Positions 26,221 through 35,962 are shown, numbered from the stretch's first letter. The stretch: 64,000 nucleotides of DNA from an uncultured Mediterraneibacter sp. (GCA_944377745.1 CALWFV010000008.1:1-64000); one strand, 5' to 3'. The notes: a model not told the origin generated them from the letters alone. Numbers and translations: made by a program.

Positions 26221-26267
26221 TTATCTGCACCTCATCTTCCCAGATTCCAAACTCACACTGCTAAGTT

Positions 26268-28997
26268 TTACTCCTCCTGCGCGTTCAGCGCGTTCACGAC
26301 CGCCTCAAACATCGGTCTTGCATCCGGCGCCGCGCCCAGCATCTCTGCGAGCGTCATCTGCATCGCCATCTGCACCAACGGACCGTCCAGCATCCCCGGC
26401 GCGAACTGTTCGAACATCTGGACTGCCAGAGGCTCCGCCACGATCTCAGAGAGCGTGCTGTCCATGCTGAAGCGCAGGGTCTTCAGGCTTGTCTCGGTAT
26501 CATATTCATAGTCGTAGACGCCGGAACCGACTTCCAGTTTTTCCTCTTTCTCCGGCAGGACGATCACCGCCGTCGTGTTGGCGGGGATCTCCGCGTGGAT
26601 ATGGATCTTCCCGCCTTTGCAGCTGTAGCTGCTGACGATCTTACCGTAAGGAGACTCCAGTGTCCCTTCCGCCTCTTCGATGCCTTTCACAAACATCGGC
26701 TTGATCAGGATCTTCTTATACCCCGGCTCAAGCTGGTTGATGCCCGCCGCCTTGCGGTACATCCAGTCGCCGATGGATCCGTACGCGTAATGGTTCAGGG
26801 AGTTCATGCCCGACTCATCGAACGTGCCGTCCGGCTTGATGGAATTCCACCGCTCCCAGATGGTCGTCGCGCCCATGTTGACCGCGTACAGCCAGGACGG
26901 GTAGTCTTCCCTCATGAGCAGGGTGCACGCCATGTCATGCGCCCCGTTCTCGGAGAGTGCATGGCAGATATACGGCGTCCCCACAAATCCGGTCGCCAGA
27001 TGGTTCTTGTGGTTCTCGATATTCGTGAGCAGCGTCTTTAAGATCCTCTCCCTGTCTTTCTCCCTTGCCAGGTTAAAGTAGAGGGCGAGGATGCATCCGG
27101 TCTGGGTCTCGCTGACGATCCGCCCTGTTTCTGTGTAGTATTCTCTCTGGAATGCCTCCAGTGTCTTCGCATACAGGCTGGCATATTTCTCCGCCTCATC
27201 CGTATATCCCAGCACATCCGCCGTCTGTTTTACCAGGTCTGTCACATACAGGTAGTAGGCGTTGGCGATCATATATTTGTCCGTGGCGCCGGTTCGGTCC
27301 GCGCTCTCTTCCTTGTCAAGCGCCAGCCAGTCACCGTACTGGAAGCCGGTCATCCAAAGCCCGTTTTCCCCGCAGTGGTTTGTAATATAATCCACCCACT
27401 CGTGCATACATTTCCAGTTTTCTTCCAGGATCCTTGTATCCCCGTATGTCTGGTAGACGACCCACGGGATGATGACCGCCGCGTCGCTCCACGCGGAGGA
27501 ACTGTAGGAGCCGAGGATGTCCGGCACGACGTGGGGCACGCCCTTTTCCAGGGAAGACTCCGCCGACATATCCCGCATCCATTTGCCAAAGAAAAGCGCG
27601 GTGTTTCGGAGATAGGAAGCCGTCCAGGAGAATACCTGGGCGTCCCCCGTCCATCCCAGCCGCTCGTCCCTCTGGGGGCAGTCGGTGGGGATATCGAGGA
27701 AGTTGTCCCGCATGCCCCAGGAAATATTGCTCTGGAGCTGGTTGATCTTTTTATTAGATGTATGGAAGGAACCGATCGCCTCCATGTCGGAGTGCATCAC
27801 GCAGGCAGTGAACATCTCCGGCTTCATCTCATCAATGCCATCCACGCAGATATAGCGGAACCCATGGAAAGTAAAATGAGGCAGGAATGTCTGCTCTTCC
27901 CCATTGCAGATATAGGTGTCAACGGATCTTGCCTGACGCAGTGTCTCAGGATAGAAGTTTCCGTCCTTATCAAGCACCTCTGCGTGGCGCACCGTGATCT
28001 TCTGCCCCTTCTGCCCTTTGATCCGGATCTCTGCCAGCCCGGTGATATTCTGTCCGAAATCAACCAGACGCTCTCCCTTCGGGGTCACGATCAGTTCTTT
28101 TGCAGGGATGCGCTCTGTGATGCGGACCGGTTCATTCTCCTGAGCGGTAAGGATGCCCTTGTCAAATTCTTTGGAGGAGACTTTTCCTTCCCGGACCTGC
28201 GGGCTGTCCGTATCGATGGTCTCGCCCATGTATATCTCGCTGTAACGGATTTCGCCGGTGCGCACGCCCCAGCTCTCGTCCGTGCATATCACTTCACTTT
28301 CACCGTTTTCATAGCTAATATGGAGTTCCGCAAACGCGCCCACTCGGTCGCCGTAGATATTTGGGGTGCACATAAATCCGAGGATGCCTTTGTACCAGCC
28401 GTTTCCGACAGTCATTTCCAGCAGGTTCTCCCCGCTCTTCAACTGCCCTGTCACGTCGTAGGTCTGGTACTGGAGACGGCTGCGGTAGCTGGTCCACCCC
28501 GGCGTCATCCGGTCCTCTCCGGCTTTCACGCCGTTTACAGCAAATTCATAGACTCCCTGTGCCGTCGCGTAGAGGCGTGCTTTCTTCACATCGCCTTTTA
28601 ATACGATATTCTTATAGAAAACCGGGCACGCCGTCTCTTCCTGCCCAAAATCATGGGTGATCATCTGCGCCCGGAAAGCCTGCGGGTCAAAGATCCCTGT
28701 CTCGAAAGACGTCTCCGCGCTGTCCGCCCGCCCGTAATTGCCCCATACGGTCACTTTCACATTGTAAAATGTCTCGTCGCGCAGCGCTTCGCCCTCATAC
28801 GGGACGAGCACGGAATCCCTGCTCTCCCGCATCCCGGTATCCCACACGGTTTTGTCTGCGTCCGTTACTTCGATCCGGTAAATGTTCTGGACTGTGTTCT
28901 TCTCATCCGTCCGCATCTTCCATGAGAAGCGCGGGCTTTTCACAGAAAGCCCGATCGGGCTCTCACGGTATTCTGTCCTAAGGTCATATATTTTCAT
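26268..28997 (-). CDS. Alpha-L-rhamnosidase, GH78, with extra C-terminal helical tail
   Basis: A 909-residue GH78 enzyme with the canonical acid motif TDCPQRDERLGWTGDAQVF and ERWNSIKP / NHYAYGSIGDWMYR in the barrel. After the final beta domain it carries about 65 extra residues (STLSEIVAEPLAVQMF to the end), helical and Met-rich, resembling the tail of the GH3 enzyme of the same locus. The frame is open to 29090, but AAGGAGG nine bases before the ATG at 28997 (MKIYDLRTEY) fixes the start. Lies 47 bases before the second rhamnosidase gene; the two differ in acid-motif context and may act on different linkages (inference). Confidence 0.88.
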   Translation of the reverse strand: MKIYDLRTEYRESPIGLSVKSPRFSWKMRTDEKNTVQNIYRIEVTDADKTVWDTGMRESRDSVLVPYEGEALRDETFYNVKVTVWGNYGRADSAETSFETGIFDPQAFRAQMITHDFGQEETACPVFYKNIVLKGDVKKARLYATAQGVYEFAVNGVKAGEDRMTPGWTSYRSRLQYQTYDVTGQLKSGENLLEMTVGNGWYKGILGFMCTPNIYGDRVGAFAELHISYENGESEVICTDESWGVRTGEIRYSEIYMGETIDTDSPQVREGKVSSKEFDKGILTAQENEPVRITERIPAKELIVTPKGERLVDFGQNITGLAEIRIKGQKGQKITVRHAEVLDKDGNFYPETLRQARSVDTYICNGEEQTFLPHFTFHGFRYICVDGIDEMKPEMFTACVMHSDMEAIGSFHTSNKKINQLQSNISWGMRDNFLDIPTDCPQRDERLGWTGDAQVFSWTASYLRNTALFFGKWMRDMSAESSLEKGVPHVVPDILGSYSSSAWSDAAVIIPWVVYQTYGDTRILEENWKCMHEWVDYITNHCGENGLWMTGFQYGDWLALDKEESADRTGATDKYMIANAYYLYVTDLVKQTADVLGYTDEAEKYASLYAKTLEAFQREYYTETGRIVSETQTGCILALYFNLAREKDRERILKTLLTNIENHKNHLATGFVGTPYICHALSENGAHDMACTLLMREDYPSWLYAVNMGATTIWERWNSIKPDGTFDESGMNSLNHYAYGSIGDWMYRKAAGINQLEPGYKKILIKPMFVKGIEEAEGTLESPYGKIVSSYSCKGGKIHIHAEIPANTTAVIVLPEKEEKLEVGSGVYDYEYDTETSLKTLRFSMDSTLSEIVAEPLAVQMFEQFAPGMLDGPLVQMAMQMTLAEMLGAAPDARPMFEAVVNALNAQEE

Positions 28998-29038
28998 GGT
29001 TTTCTTCCTCCTTGTCAGATGGTCTTCATAAACCAAAG

Positions 29039-29085
29039 TCGGATGCAGCCATACTATCCCGCCGGGATATGTTGGGTGCATCCGA
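29039..29085. repeat. Two-tier hairpin between the symporter and rhamnosidase genes
   Basis: Outer arms TCGGATGCA (29039-29047) and TGCATCCGA (29077-29085) enclose TATCCC-GCC-GGGATA (29055-29069). There is no clear U-run on the minus strand (CTTTGG follows), so it may be an RNA processing or stability element that sets different levels for the genes on either side. Confidence 0.5.
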
Positions 29086-29103
29086 ATCATTTAGCCGCTG
29101 TTC

Positions 29104-30510
29104 TTATTTATTCTGTGCTTTTCTTTTTTCCAGTTCTTCGTGGATGCCCGGAAGTTTCTTCTCAAGGTCAAACTTCATCGCGATGATGAACATGATCACG
29201 AACATAGCCAGCGGAGCGTAGATATTGAATGTAAAGATCGCCTGCTCCACCGCCGGAGTCAGCACTGTCGCCGTCGCGTCGTATGCCGCGATCGCAAGGC
29301 ACCATCCGATCATGGATGCGCCCACGCCGTTTCCTACTTTAGACCCGAAACTTGCGGCTGCCTGGGAAGAACCTACCATACGTTTTCCGTATTTGTAGTC
29401 ATTGTAATCAATCGACATCGCAGTGACAGTTCCGAGGAGACACATCATCGGGATATTCACGAAAGTGGAGAAGCATCCCAGTACAGCGTTGTAAACAAAG
29501 TTATACGGGTTGAGCAGACGGAGTACATTCCCTACGATACCGATGACAAAGGAAACGCGCAGTGATTTTGTGACGCCGAGCGTCTTGATCAGGACCGGTG
29601 TTGCCACAAAGCCGAGGATCGTCGGGATCAGCCCCACGCCTCCGAGGATTCCCATAAGGTTGTCGTTTCCGTAGATCCACTTACAGTAGTATGTTCCTGA
29701 TGAATTTGACAGTCCGTAGAAAATATTGGAACAGATCGCAAGGACAAGCGCCATCACCCAGTATTTATTGTGGAACAGGTTCTTTAATGCTTCTGAGAAC
29801 GGAACGCTTTCTTCCTCCGGCTCCGCCTCTGCCGTCATATCCTGACCGTCCATCGCCGGATATTCTTTGCTCGTCTTATAAGTAACAAACAGAAGGAGCG
29901 CTGAGATCACCGCCAGCACCGCGCTGAAGATCACCCATGCCTTCTGGTCGCCGCCCAGCATGTTCGTGATCGGGATGATCATAACCGCGATGATCATTCC
30001 GGACACATAGCCTGCCGCCGCACGCCATGTTCCCATCTTCGCGCGCTCTTCCTGGCTGTTCGTACGTACTACCATGATCGCCTGGTAAGGCACGCAGATG
30101 ATCGTGTAGATCACTGCCGAGAACAGGAAGTTCGTAATGAACAGGTACGCGATCTGTACCGGTGAACTTACATTTGTCGGAACAGTAAACATCAGGATCA
30201 TAATAATTGCCATCGGCAGGATCATACGTAAGATCCACGGACGGTACTTCTCTTTGCCAGGAGCTGTATGGTCTACGATGTATCCCATGATAATGTCTGT
30301 AAATGCATCCAGTATCTTGACGATCAGCAGCGCGGTAGCGATCGCCCCTGCCGCTACGCCGACCTTATCCGTGTAGAAATATGTAAGCTGTCCGATCAGG
30401 CCGCTGATCGCATTCAGTGAGAACTGTCCGCAGGCATCCCCCAGATAGTCTGACATCCTCATGACTTTCTGGACGCCCAGTTTGTCTTTTCCCAATGGTT
30501 TCTTTGCCAT
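29104..30510 (-). CDS. Sugar/glycoside:cation symporter, GPH family (MFS)
   Basis: A 468-residue membrane protein with about 12 helices. The opening YLGDACGQFSLNAISGLIGQ and the DAFTDIIMGYIVD motif (after helix 2) are typical of the glycoside-pentoside-hexuronide symporters (MelB/XynB group); a charged central loop (QDMTAEAEPEEE) divides the two six-helix halves. Context between GH3 and GH78 genes suggests it imports rhamnose-containing glycosides with H+ or Na+; the exact substrate is inference. GAGAGG lies before the ATG. Confidence 0.88.
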   Translation of the reverse strand: MAKKPLGKDKLGVQKVMRMSDYLGDACGQFSLNAISGLIGQLTYFYTDKVGVAAGAIATALLIVKILDAFTDIIMGYIVDHTAPGKEKYRPWILRMILPMAIIMILMFTVPTNVSSPVQIAYLFITNFLFSAVIYTIICVPYQAIMVVRTNSQEERAKMGTWRAAAGYVSGMIIAVMIIPITNMLGGDQKAWVIFSAVLAVISALLLFVTYKTSKEYPAMDGQDMTAEAEPEEESVPFSEALKNLFHNKYWVMALVLAICSNIFYGLSNSSGTYYCKWIYGNDNLMGILGGVGLIPTILGFVATPVLIKTLGVTKSLRVSFVIGIVGNVLRLLNPYNFVYNAVLGCFSTFVNIPMMCLLGTVTAMSIDYNDYKYGKRMVGSSQAAASFGSKVGNGVGASMIGWCLAIAAYDATATVLTPAVEQAIFTFNIYAPLAMFVIMFIIAMKFDLEKKLPGIHEELEKRKAQNK

Positions 30511-30562
30511 TTGTCTTACCTCTCTTCCTCTTATTCAGAATATCTCATATTTTTCTTCTGTG

Positions 30563-32845
30563 TCAATCCGCATTCAGCGCCGAAAGCAACCCGTTGACCG
30601 CATCCCAGGTCATGCCCGGCACGAAACTGATAAGCTGCCGGAGCGGCATATCCTGCATCATCGCAGCCAGCATCTCCTGGCTGACTGCCTCTCCCTGCGA
30701 TTTCTCTTCCATCTCTTTCGCCTGCTCGTTGTTCCCCATCATCTGTCCCAGGATCTGCTGAGCCTTCGGATCTGACATGAGCTCGCCCATGCAGGTGTTC
30801 GCCGTGTATTTCTGTCTCGGGCGCTTTGTATTCTTCACCTGTACCTCTGTCTCAAGGATTACTTCCCGGGCGTTTCGGCAGATCTGGATCCTGTATGCGC
30901 CGTCCGGCACATCCCAGCAGTGAAGGTCGGCGTTCCATACCGCGAAAGCACGGTCATCCAGCGTAAAGGTTACGGTCTTTTTCTCCCCCGGTTCCAGCGA
31001 AACTTTTTCAAATCCTTTCAGCTCCCGCACCGGGCGCGGCACTTCGGAATTCACCGGAGCCACGTAGAGCTGCACGACCTCCTTCCCTGCGCGGTCCCCT
31101 GTATTTTCCACATCCACGCTGACAGTCAGTGTCTCCGCGTCTGTCAGCCCGGTCTTATCAACAGTCAGGCCGCTGTATCCGAATGTGGTGTAGGACAGCC
31201 CGTAGCCGAAGGGGTACTGGACGTCCATATCGCGGGTGGTGTAATACCGGTATCCCACGAACACGCCTTCTCTGTACTCCGCATGGTCTTTTCCTTTGCC
31301 GTAAGTCAGGTAACAGGGTGTGTCCTCCAGGCGGTTCGGGAACGTCTCGGACAGTCTTCCGGATGGATTCACTTCTCCGAAGAGGACTTTTACCTCCGCT
31401 TTCCCGACTGCCTGCCCGCCCAGATATGCCTCAACGATCGCGGACACTCTGTCTTTCCACGGCATCACGACCGGAGAACCGTTATGGAGCACGACGACCA
31501 CGTTTTTCTGTACGTCGCAGATCTTCTCGATCAGACGGTTCTGGCAGTCCGGAAGGTTCAGGTGCTTCCGGTCGTAACCTTCCGACTCAAAGCTGTCCGG
31601 AAGCCCGGCAAAGATCACCGCCGCGTCTGCGTCTTTCGCCGCCTGCACCGCCTCTGCCTCAAGAGTTTCGTCCGCCTTGTCCTCCGCATCGTCAAAGCCC
31701 TTCGCATAAGCCACGTCCGCAAAATCTTTTACAGCTTCCAGCGCGGACTCTACTTTCCAGCTGTTGATATGGGAGCTTCCGCCGCCCTGATACCGGGGCG
31801 CCTGGGCATATTTGCCGATGAACGCGATCTTCCGATCTCTGTCCAGAGGAAGGACAGGTTTTCCGCTTTCACCGCATTCATTTTTCAGAAGGACGATACA
31901 TTCTTCCTCCACCGAAGCCGCTGTCCCGTGGTCTTTCTCCCTGTCAAAGACTGCGTTCTCATCCCGGTTTTCCATGTACCGGAAGACAATATTCAGGATC
32001 CGCTCGCATGCCTGGTCCACCGCTGCCTCGTCCAGAGCGCCTTCCTGCACCGCCTTTACGATCAGCGCGTCATTCACGCCGTTTGAAGAGGGCATTTCCA
32101 GATCCATCCCGGCTTTCAGCGCTTCCACCCTGTCATTAACCGCGCCCCAGTCGGACATCACATACCCGTCGAATCCCCATTCCTCTCTCAGAAGTTCTGT
32201 GAGATATTCTTTTGACTCCCCGACGAAAGTTCCGTTGATCCGGTTGTAGGAATTCATGACTGTCCACGGTTTCCCGTTCTTTACCGCGCCCTCAAAGGGC
32301 GCCATGTAGATCTCCCGCAGCGTCCGCTCATCCACGTCCGAAGAGTTTGTCATGCGCCGTTTCTCCTGGTTGTTCGCCAGGAAATGCTTCACGCTGGTCC
32401 CTACGTTCCTGCTCTGCACGCCCCGGATAAACGCCGCCGACATCTCGGATGCCGCGTACGGGTCTTCCGAGTAATACTCAAAATTCCTTCCGCACAGCGG
32501 GGATCTCTTGATATTCACCGCAGGTCCTAAAATAGTGCTTACATCCTCCGCCTGGCATTCCTGCCCGATGGTCTCTCCCATCTTTTCTGCAAGATCTCTG
32601 TCAAAACTTGAAGCAAGCGCGCACCCCGCCGGGAAGCAGACCGCTTTGATGCTGTCGTTGATTCCCAGATGATCGCCTGCTTCATCCTGTTTGCGCAGGC
32701 CGTGAGGTCCGTCGGACACCATCACAGCCGGGATCCCGAGCCGCTCCACCGCTTTGGTATGCCAGAAATCCGCCCCGGAACATAAGCCCGCTTTTTCTTC
32801 CAGCGTCATCTGCGAGACCAGCTCTCTGATCTTCTCCTTGTCCAT
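30563..32845 (-). CDS. Beta-glucosidase-type glycoside hydrolase, GH3
   Basis: A 760-residue enzyme: MVSDGPHGLRK (about 40) and the nucleophile region GYVMSDWGAVNDR (Asp about 228) in the TIM barrel, KHFLANNQE with the conserved KH, the (alpha/beta)6 sandwich, then a fibronectin III-like domain (VSVDVENTGDRAGKEVVQLYV). About 85 residues follow this fold: a Met- and Gln-rich helical tail (NTCMGELMSDPKAQQILGQM onward) shared in style with the GH78 enzyme at 26268. No signal peptide. AAGGAGGAG precedes the ATG. First gene of the leftward locus, divergent from the AraC regulator. Confidence 0.9.
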   Translation of the reverse strand: MDKEKIRELVSQMTLEEKAGLCSGADFWHTKAVERLGIPAVMVSDGPHGLRKQDEAGDHLGINDSIKAVCFPAGCALASSFDRDLAEKMGETIGQECQAEDVSTILGPAVNIKRSPLCGRNFEYYSEDPYAASEMSAAFIRGVQSRNVGTSVKHFLANNQEKRRMTNSSDVDERTLREIYMAPFEGAVKNGKPWTVMNSYNRINGTFVGESKEYLTELLREEWGFDGYVMSDWGAVNDRVEALKAGMDLEMPSSNGVNDALIVKAVQEGALDEAAVDQACERILNIVFRYMENRDENAVFDREKDHGTAASVEEECIVLLKNECGESGKPVLPLDRDRKIAFIGKYAQAPRYQGGGSSHINSWKVESALEAVKDFADVAYAKGFDDAEDKADETLEAEAVQAAKDADAAVIFAGLPDSFESEGYDRKHLNLPDCQNRLIEKICDVQKNVVVVLHNGSPVVMPWKDRVSAIVEAYLGGQAVGKAEVKVLFGEVNPSGRLSETFPNRLEDTPCYLTYGKGKDHAEYREGVFVGYRYYTTRDMDVQYPFGYGLSYTTFGYSGLTVDKTGLTDAETLTVSVDVENTGDRAGKEVVQLYVAPVNSEVPRPVRELKGFEKVSLEPGEKKTVTFTLDDRAFAVWNADLHCWDVPDGAYRIQICRNAREVILETEVQVKNTKRPRQKYTANTCMGELMSDPKAQQILGQMMGNNEQAKEMEEKSQGEAVSQEMLAAMMQDMPLRQLISFVPGMTWDAVNGLLSALNAD

Positions 32846-32912
32846 GCTGTTCTCCTCCTTGTTTCATCTTGTGGGTTTATTTTAATTTAAGAAATGCGCA
32901 TTGTATTTTCTT

Positions 32913-32947
32913 TTTGTCCTGTATTTTATATATTTGTTCTGTATTTC
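32913..32947. promoter_or_regulatory. Direct repeats in the AraC/GH3 divergent region
   Basis: TTTGTCCTGTATTTT (32913-32927) and TTTGTTCTGTATTTC (32933-32947), 20 bases apart. Two same-direction half-sites about two helical turns apart is the usual architecture of AraC-family sites; they sit between the two divergent genes. Confidence 0.5.
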
Positions 32948-32948
32948 C

Positions 32949-32977
32949 TTGACAGAGGGGCGATTTTTTTCTACACT
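32949..32977 (+). promoter_or_regulatory. Promoter of the AraC-family gene (33037)
   Basis: TTGACA (32949-32954), 17 bases, TACACT (32972-32977), 60 bases before the ATG. Confidence 0.65.
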
Positions 32978-33036
32978 GTTTTCTGTCAGAAAGATTTTCA
33001 CTTTTAAGATTCGCACATTTACGAAAGGCGGTAATC

Positions 33037-34248
33037 ATGGCCCGGACAAATTCATTCACCGATTTCCTTAAAATGCTTTATCCTGATTCCAATATTCCCT
33101 CATACCTGTACCGTTTCTCTGAGCAGAAGATCGTGTACACAGAACCGGAGCAGTCCGCCCTCACTTATCCGCCCGCAAAGTATCTCTCCCGCCTGGCCAA
33201 ACGCCCCGGAGCTATCGGGCACATCGCCTATCTGTCTACAGATTACGGGAGTTACTTCGGATGTGTATCTGCGGATACCGACCCGGATATCCTGCTCGTA
33301 TTCGGTCCGGTCACGCTTACGCCTTATTCGGATTCCGAGTTCCACCAGATGTATATCGATTATGTCGTGCCCCAGGGATCGCGCGGCGAATTCTCCGAAT
33401 TTTTCCAGAGAGTGCCCCAGTTCTCCCTGAACAGCTTTCTTGTCAAACTTTCTTTCATCAATTACTGCCTGAACGGCGAAATGCTCTCCGCACAGGAGCT
33501 TTTGCCCCGGCAGAATATCCAGGCAGACCGCGCGGCTGATAAATTATACGAAAAAAGATCTGATTCCGTACACAATCACTCCCACGAGATTGAGTCCGTG
33601 ATCCACGAGATCATCCGCACCGGGAAGCCTGAAGCCCTGGCGCAGCTCGAGTTCAACGAATCCTTTGCAAATGTAGGGATCATCGGTCCTACAGCGCTCC
33701 GACAGATCAAGAATACGATCATCGTGATCACTACCGTAGCCACGCGCGCGGCGATCGACGGCGGGCTGGATACGGATGCCGCATACCAGCTCTCCGACTC
33801 ATTTATCCAGACGGCAGAATCGCTTTCTGACCCTGATGCGCTCTATGAGCTGATGGGGAGGGTCGCATATACCTTTGCCGAGCGCGTAAAAGAGGCGCAG
33901 ATGCCGGTCTCAACAGACGGGATAATCCAGAACGCTATCCGCTTTATCCAGCAGAATGTGTGCGAACATATCACCGCAAAAGACGTGGCGGAACACACCG
34001 GGTTCAGCAGGAGTTATTTTTCTACTTATTTTAAAAAAGAACTGGGATTTTCCGTGAACGCATTTATCATGCGGTGTAAGATGGAAGAAGCAAAACAGCT
34101 GCTTAAGTACACCGACAAATCCGTCAGCGTCATAAGCAGCTATCTGTGCTTTTCCAGCCAGAGTCATTTTCAGACCGCTTTTAAGAAGCAGTTTGGGGTG
34201 ACGCCATTACAGTACCGGAAGGATCCGGACTGTTTAGAAAGCAGATGA
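33037..34248 (+). CDS. AraC family regulator of the rhamnoside locus
   Basis: A 403-residue protein. The C-terminal 100 residues contain two helix-turn-helix motifs: ITAKDVAEHTGFSRSYFSTYFKKELG and VSVISSYLCFSSQSHFQTAFKKQFGVTPLQYRK. The first 290 residues are a sensing region that I do not recognise; it has no clear membrane segment. Divergent from the GH3-symporter-GH78 operon, hence its probable activator. Starts with ATG after GAAAGGCGG. Ends 10 bases from the convergent nuclease gene. Confidence 0.85.
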   Translation: MARTNSFTDFLKMLYPDSNIPSYLYRFSEQKIVYTEPEQSALTYPPAKYLSRLAKRPGAIGHIAYLSTDYGSYFGCVSADTDPDILLVFGPVTLTPYSDSEFHQMYIDYVVPQGSRGEFSEFFQRVPQFSLNSFLVKLSFINYCLNGEMLSAQELLPRQNIQADRAADKLYEKRSDSVHNHSHEIESVIHEIIRTGKPEALAQLEFNESFANVGIIGPTALRQIKNTIIVITTVATRAAIDGGLDTDAAYQLSDSFIQTAESLSDPDALYELMGRVAYTFAERVKEAQMPVSTDGIIQNAIRFIQQNVCEHITAKDVAEHTGFSRSYFSTYFKKELGFSVNAFIMRCKMEEAKQLLKYTDKSVSVISSYLCFSSQSHFQTAFKKQFGVTPLQYRKDPDCLESR

Positions 34249-34258
34249 CCGGTACGGT

Positions 34259-35947
34259 TCAGGCACACCCTATCAGGACCTCTTTCCCCTGAAATGCAAA
34301 TCCGTATTTTTTAATACTTTCCTTCGGAAAGCCTTTTGCCAACAATGCAGTATCGTACTTTTTATCATTGATCTGTCTGAGCGCCGACTGTACTGTAGCC
34401 GACAAATCCATTTCATCTTCGGGGTCTCTCACTTTGAACTCCATGATATAGGCATTATTTCTCGGGTCATATGGTTCCAGTATCACATCGTATCTGCCAA
34501 ATCCGCTTTCCCTGTTAGACGTGATACTGTATCTGTCTTCCAGTTCTACGATCAGCCCCAGCACAAAACCGTGATAAAAGCGCTCCGGTTCGGTTTCTTT
34601 CGACGGCTTTCTTCCTGTATCAAAAAAACTGAACGTAGAAACAGCCACGCGATTCATATATAGATTCATTGCTTTTAAATCAGACTGAAGCAGCGCCCGG
34701 ATAAAATCATTGTATCCGCTGTCATAATCAGCAAACCATCCATGGATCATATTTTCAAACATGATCCTTACCTCCCGGTTTGTCAGGGACAGTGTGTATA
34801 TTGTACGTCCTGACTGCATAAAAAATTCTGTTTTTATAACCTTTAAATACCCACTTGCCAGAAACAGGCTCCAGATTGCGCTTTCCCGCTCATTTAACTG
34901 TTCATAAATAATCTGTTCATCAAGCTGGGTTTCAATCGGTTTTCCTCTGAGCAGATTTTCAAAATCTGTTTTAATATCCTTACTTCCTTGCTGTATCAGC
35001 TCATCTGCAAGATGATTTGAACTCGTATTTGCCCAGTATGTCTGAAATTTTCCCGTATCCAGGAAATTAATAATAGACCATGGATTATAAATATCCGTCA
35101 GATTTCCAAATGTAAAACCATCATACCAGTTTTTCACTTCCTCTTTCTGATCCGTCATTCCGTATTCTTCCAAGGCGGAAAATACTTCCTGCTCCGTAAA
35201 TCCAAAACAGTCTGCATATTCTTCTGACGTCGTAGTCACAACTTTCAGATTGTTCAGGTCAGAAAAGATGGATTCTTTGCTGATCCTTGTAATTCCTGTA
35301 AGAATTGCGCGCTCCAGATACGGGTTATTTTTAAATGTCGCATTAAAAAGACTCCGTACAAAAGATACAAGTTCATTCCAGTAACACCCCGTATAGGCCT
35401 CCAGCATAGGAGTGTCATATTCATCCAGCAAAATGATCGTTTTCTTCCCATAATATTTATGGAGATATCCGCTGAGTCTCCTTAATGAAATAGACATTGC
35501 CGAATCCGACATATCAGAGGACACTTTATAGAAATACTCCTTTTCCCTTTCGTTAAGCAAGTCGCCCTGAGCCAGAAAATCGTAGTGATTATACAGATCC
35601 ACGATACTCTCGCATATTTTATTTCTTACTTCCTGATAGGAATTTTCTTTAATATCAGAGAAACTCAGCATGATCACAGGATATGTTCCCTGCAATTTTC
35701 TGTATTCCTTCCTGTTCCATACTTCAAGTGATTCAAACAACGTTCCATCTGCATGACCAACGGAAAAGAAGTTTTCAACTGTACTCATCATCAGTGTTTT
35801 CCCGAACCTTCTCGGTCTGGTGATCAAAGTAACCTCGTCTTTGGATTCCCACCACTCTGGAATAAATTTTGTCTTATCTATATAAAAAGCATTTAAATCC
35901 CGTATCTTTCTGAAATCCTGAAGTCCTATACCGACTGTCTTAGGCAT
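34259..35947 (-). CDS. AAA-ATPase-like / PD-(D/E)XK nuclease protein (tandem copy 1)
   Basis: A 562-residue protein. N-terminal AAA-ATPase-like domain with FYIDKTKFIPEW and a Walker A variant TRPRRFGKTLMMSTVENFF (about 43-60), Walker B TIILLDEYDTPMLEAY, and sensor ERAILTGITRISKESIFS. C-terminal PD-(D/E)XK nuclease-like domain: GFGRYDVILEP with D and AYIMEFKVRD with E-x-K. Function of this family is unknown; members are abundant and often multi-copy in Clostridia and Bacteroides. Fifteen bases after its paralogue, so one operon. Convergent with the AraC gene. Confidence 0.8.
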   Translation of the reverse strand: MPKTVGIGLQDFRKIRDLNAFYIDKTKFIPEWWESKDEVTLITRPRRFGKTLMMSTVENFFSVGHADGTLFESLEVWNRKEYRKLQGTYPVIMLSFSDIKENSYQEVRNKICESIVDLYNHYDFLAQGDLLNEREKEYFYKVSSDMSDSAMSISLRRLSGYLHKYYGKKTIILLDEYDTPMLEAYTGCYWNELVSFVRSLFNATFKNNPYLERAILTGITRISKESIFSDLNNLKVVTTTSEEYADCFGFTEQEVFSALEEYGMTDQKEEVKNWYDGFTFGNLTDIYNPWSIINFLDTGKFQTYWANTSSNHLADELIQQGSKDIKTDFENLLRGKPIETQLDEQIIYEQLNERESAIWSLFLASGYLKVIKTEFFMQSGRTIYTLSLTNREVRIMFENMIHGWFADYDSGYNDFIRALLQSDLKAMNLYMNRVAVSTFSFFDTGRKPSKETEPERFYHGFVLGLIVELEDRYSITSNRESGFGRYDVILEPYDPRNNAYIMEFKVRDPEDEMDLSATVQSALRQINDKKYDTALLAKGFPKESIKKYGFAFQGKEVLIGCA

Positions 35948-35962
35948 ATGGGCACCTACCTT

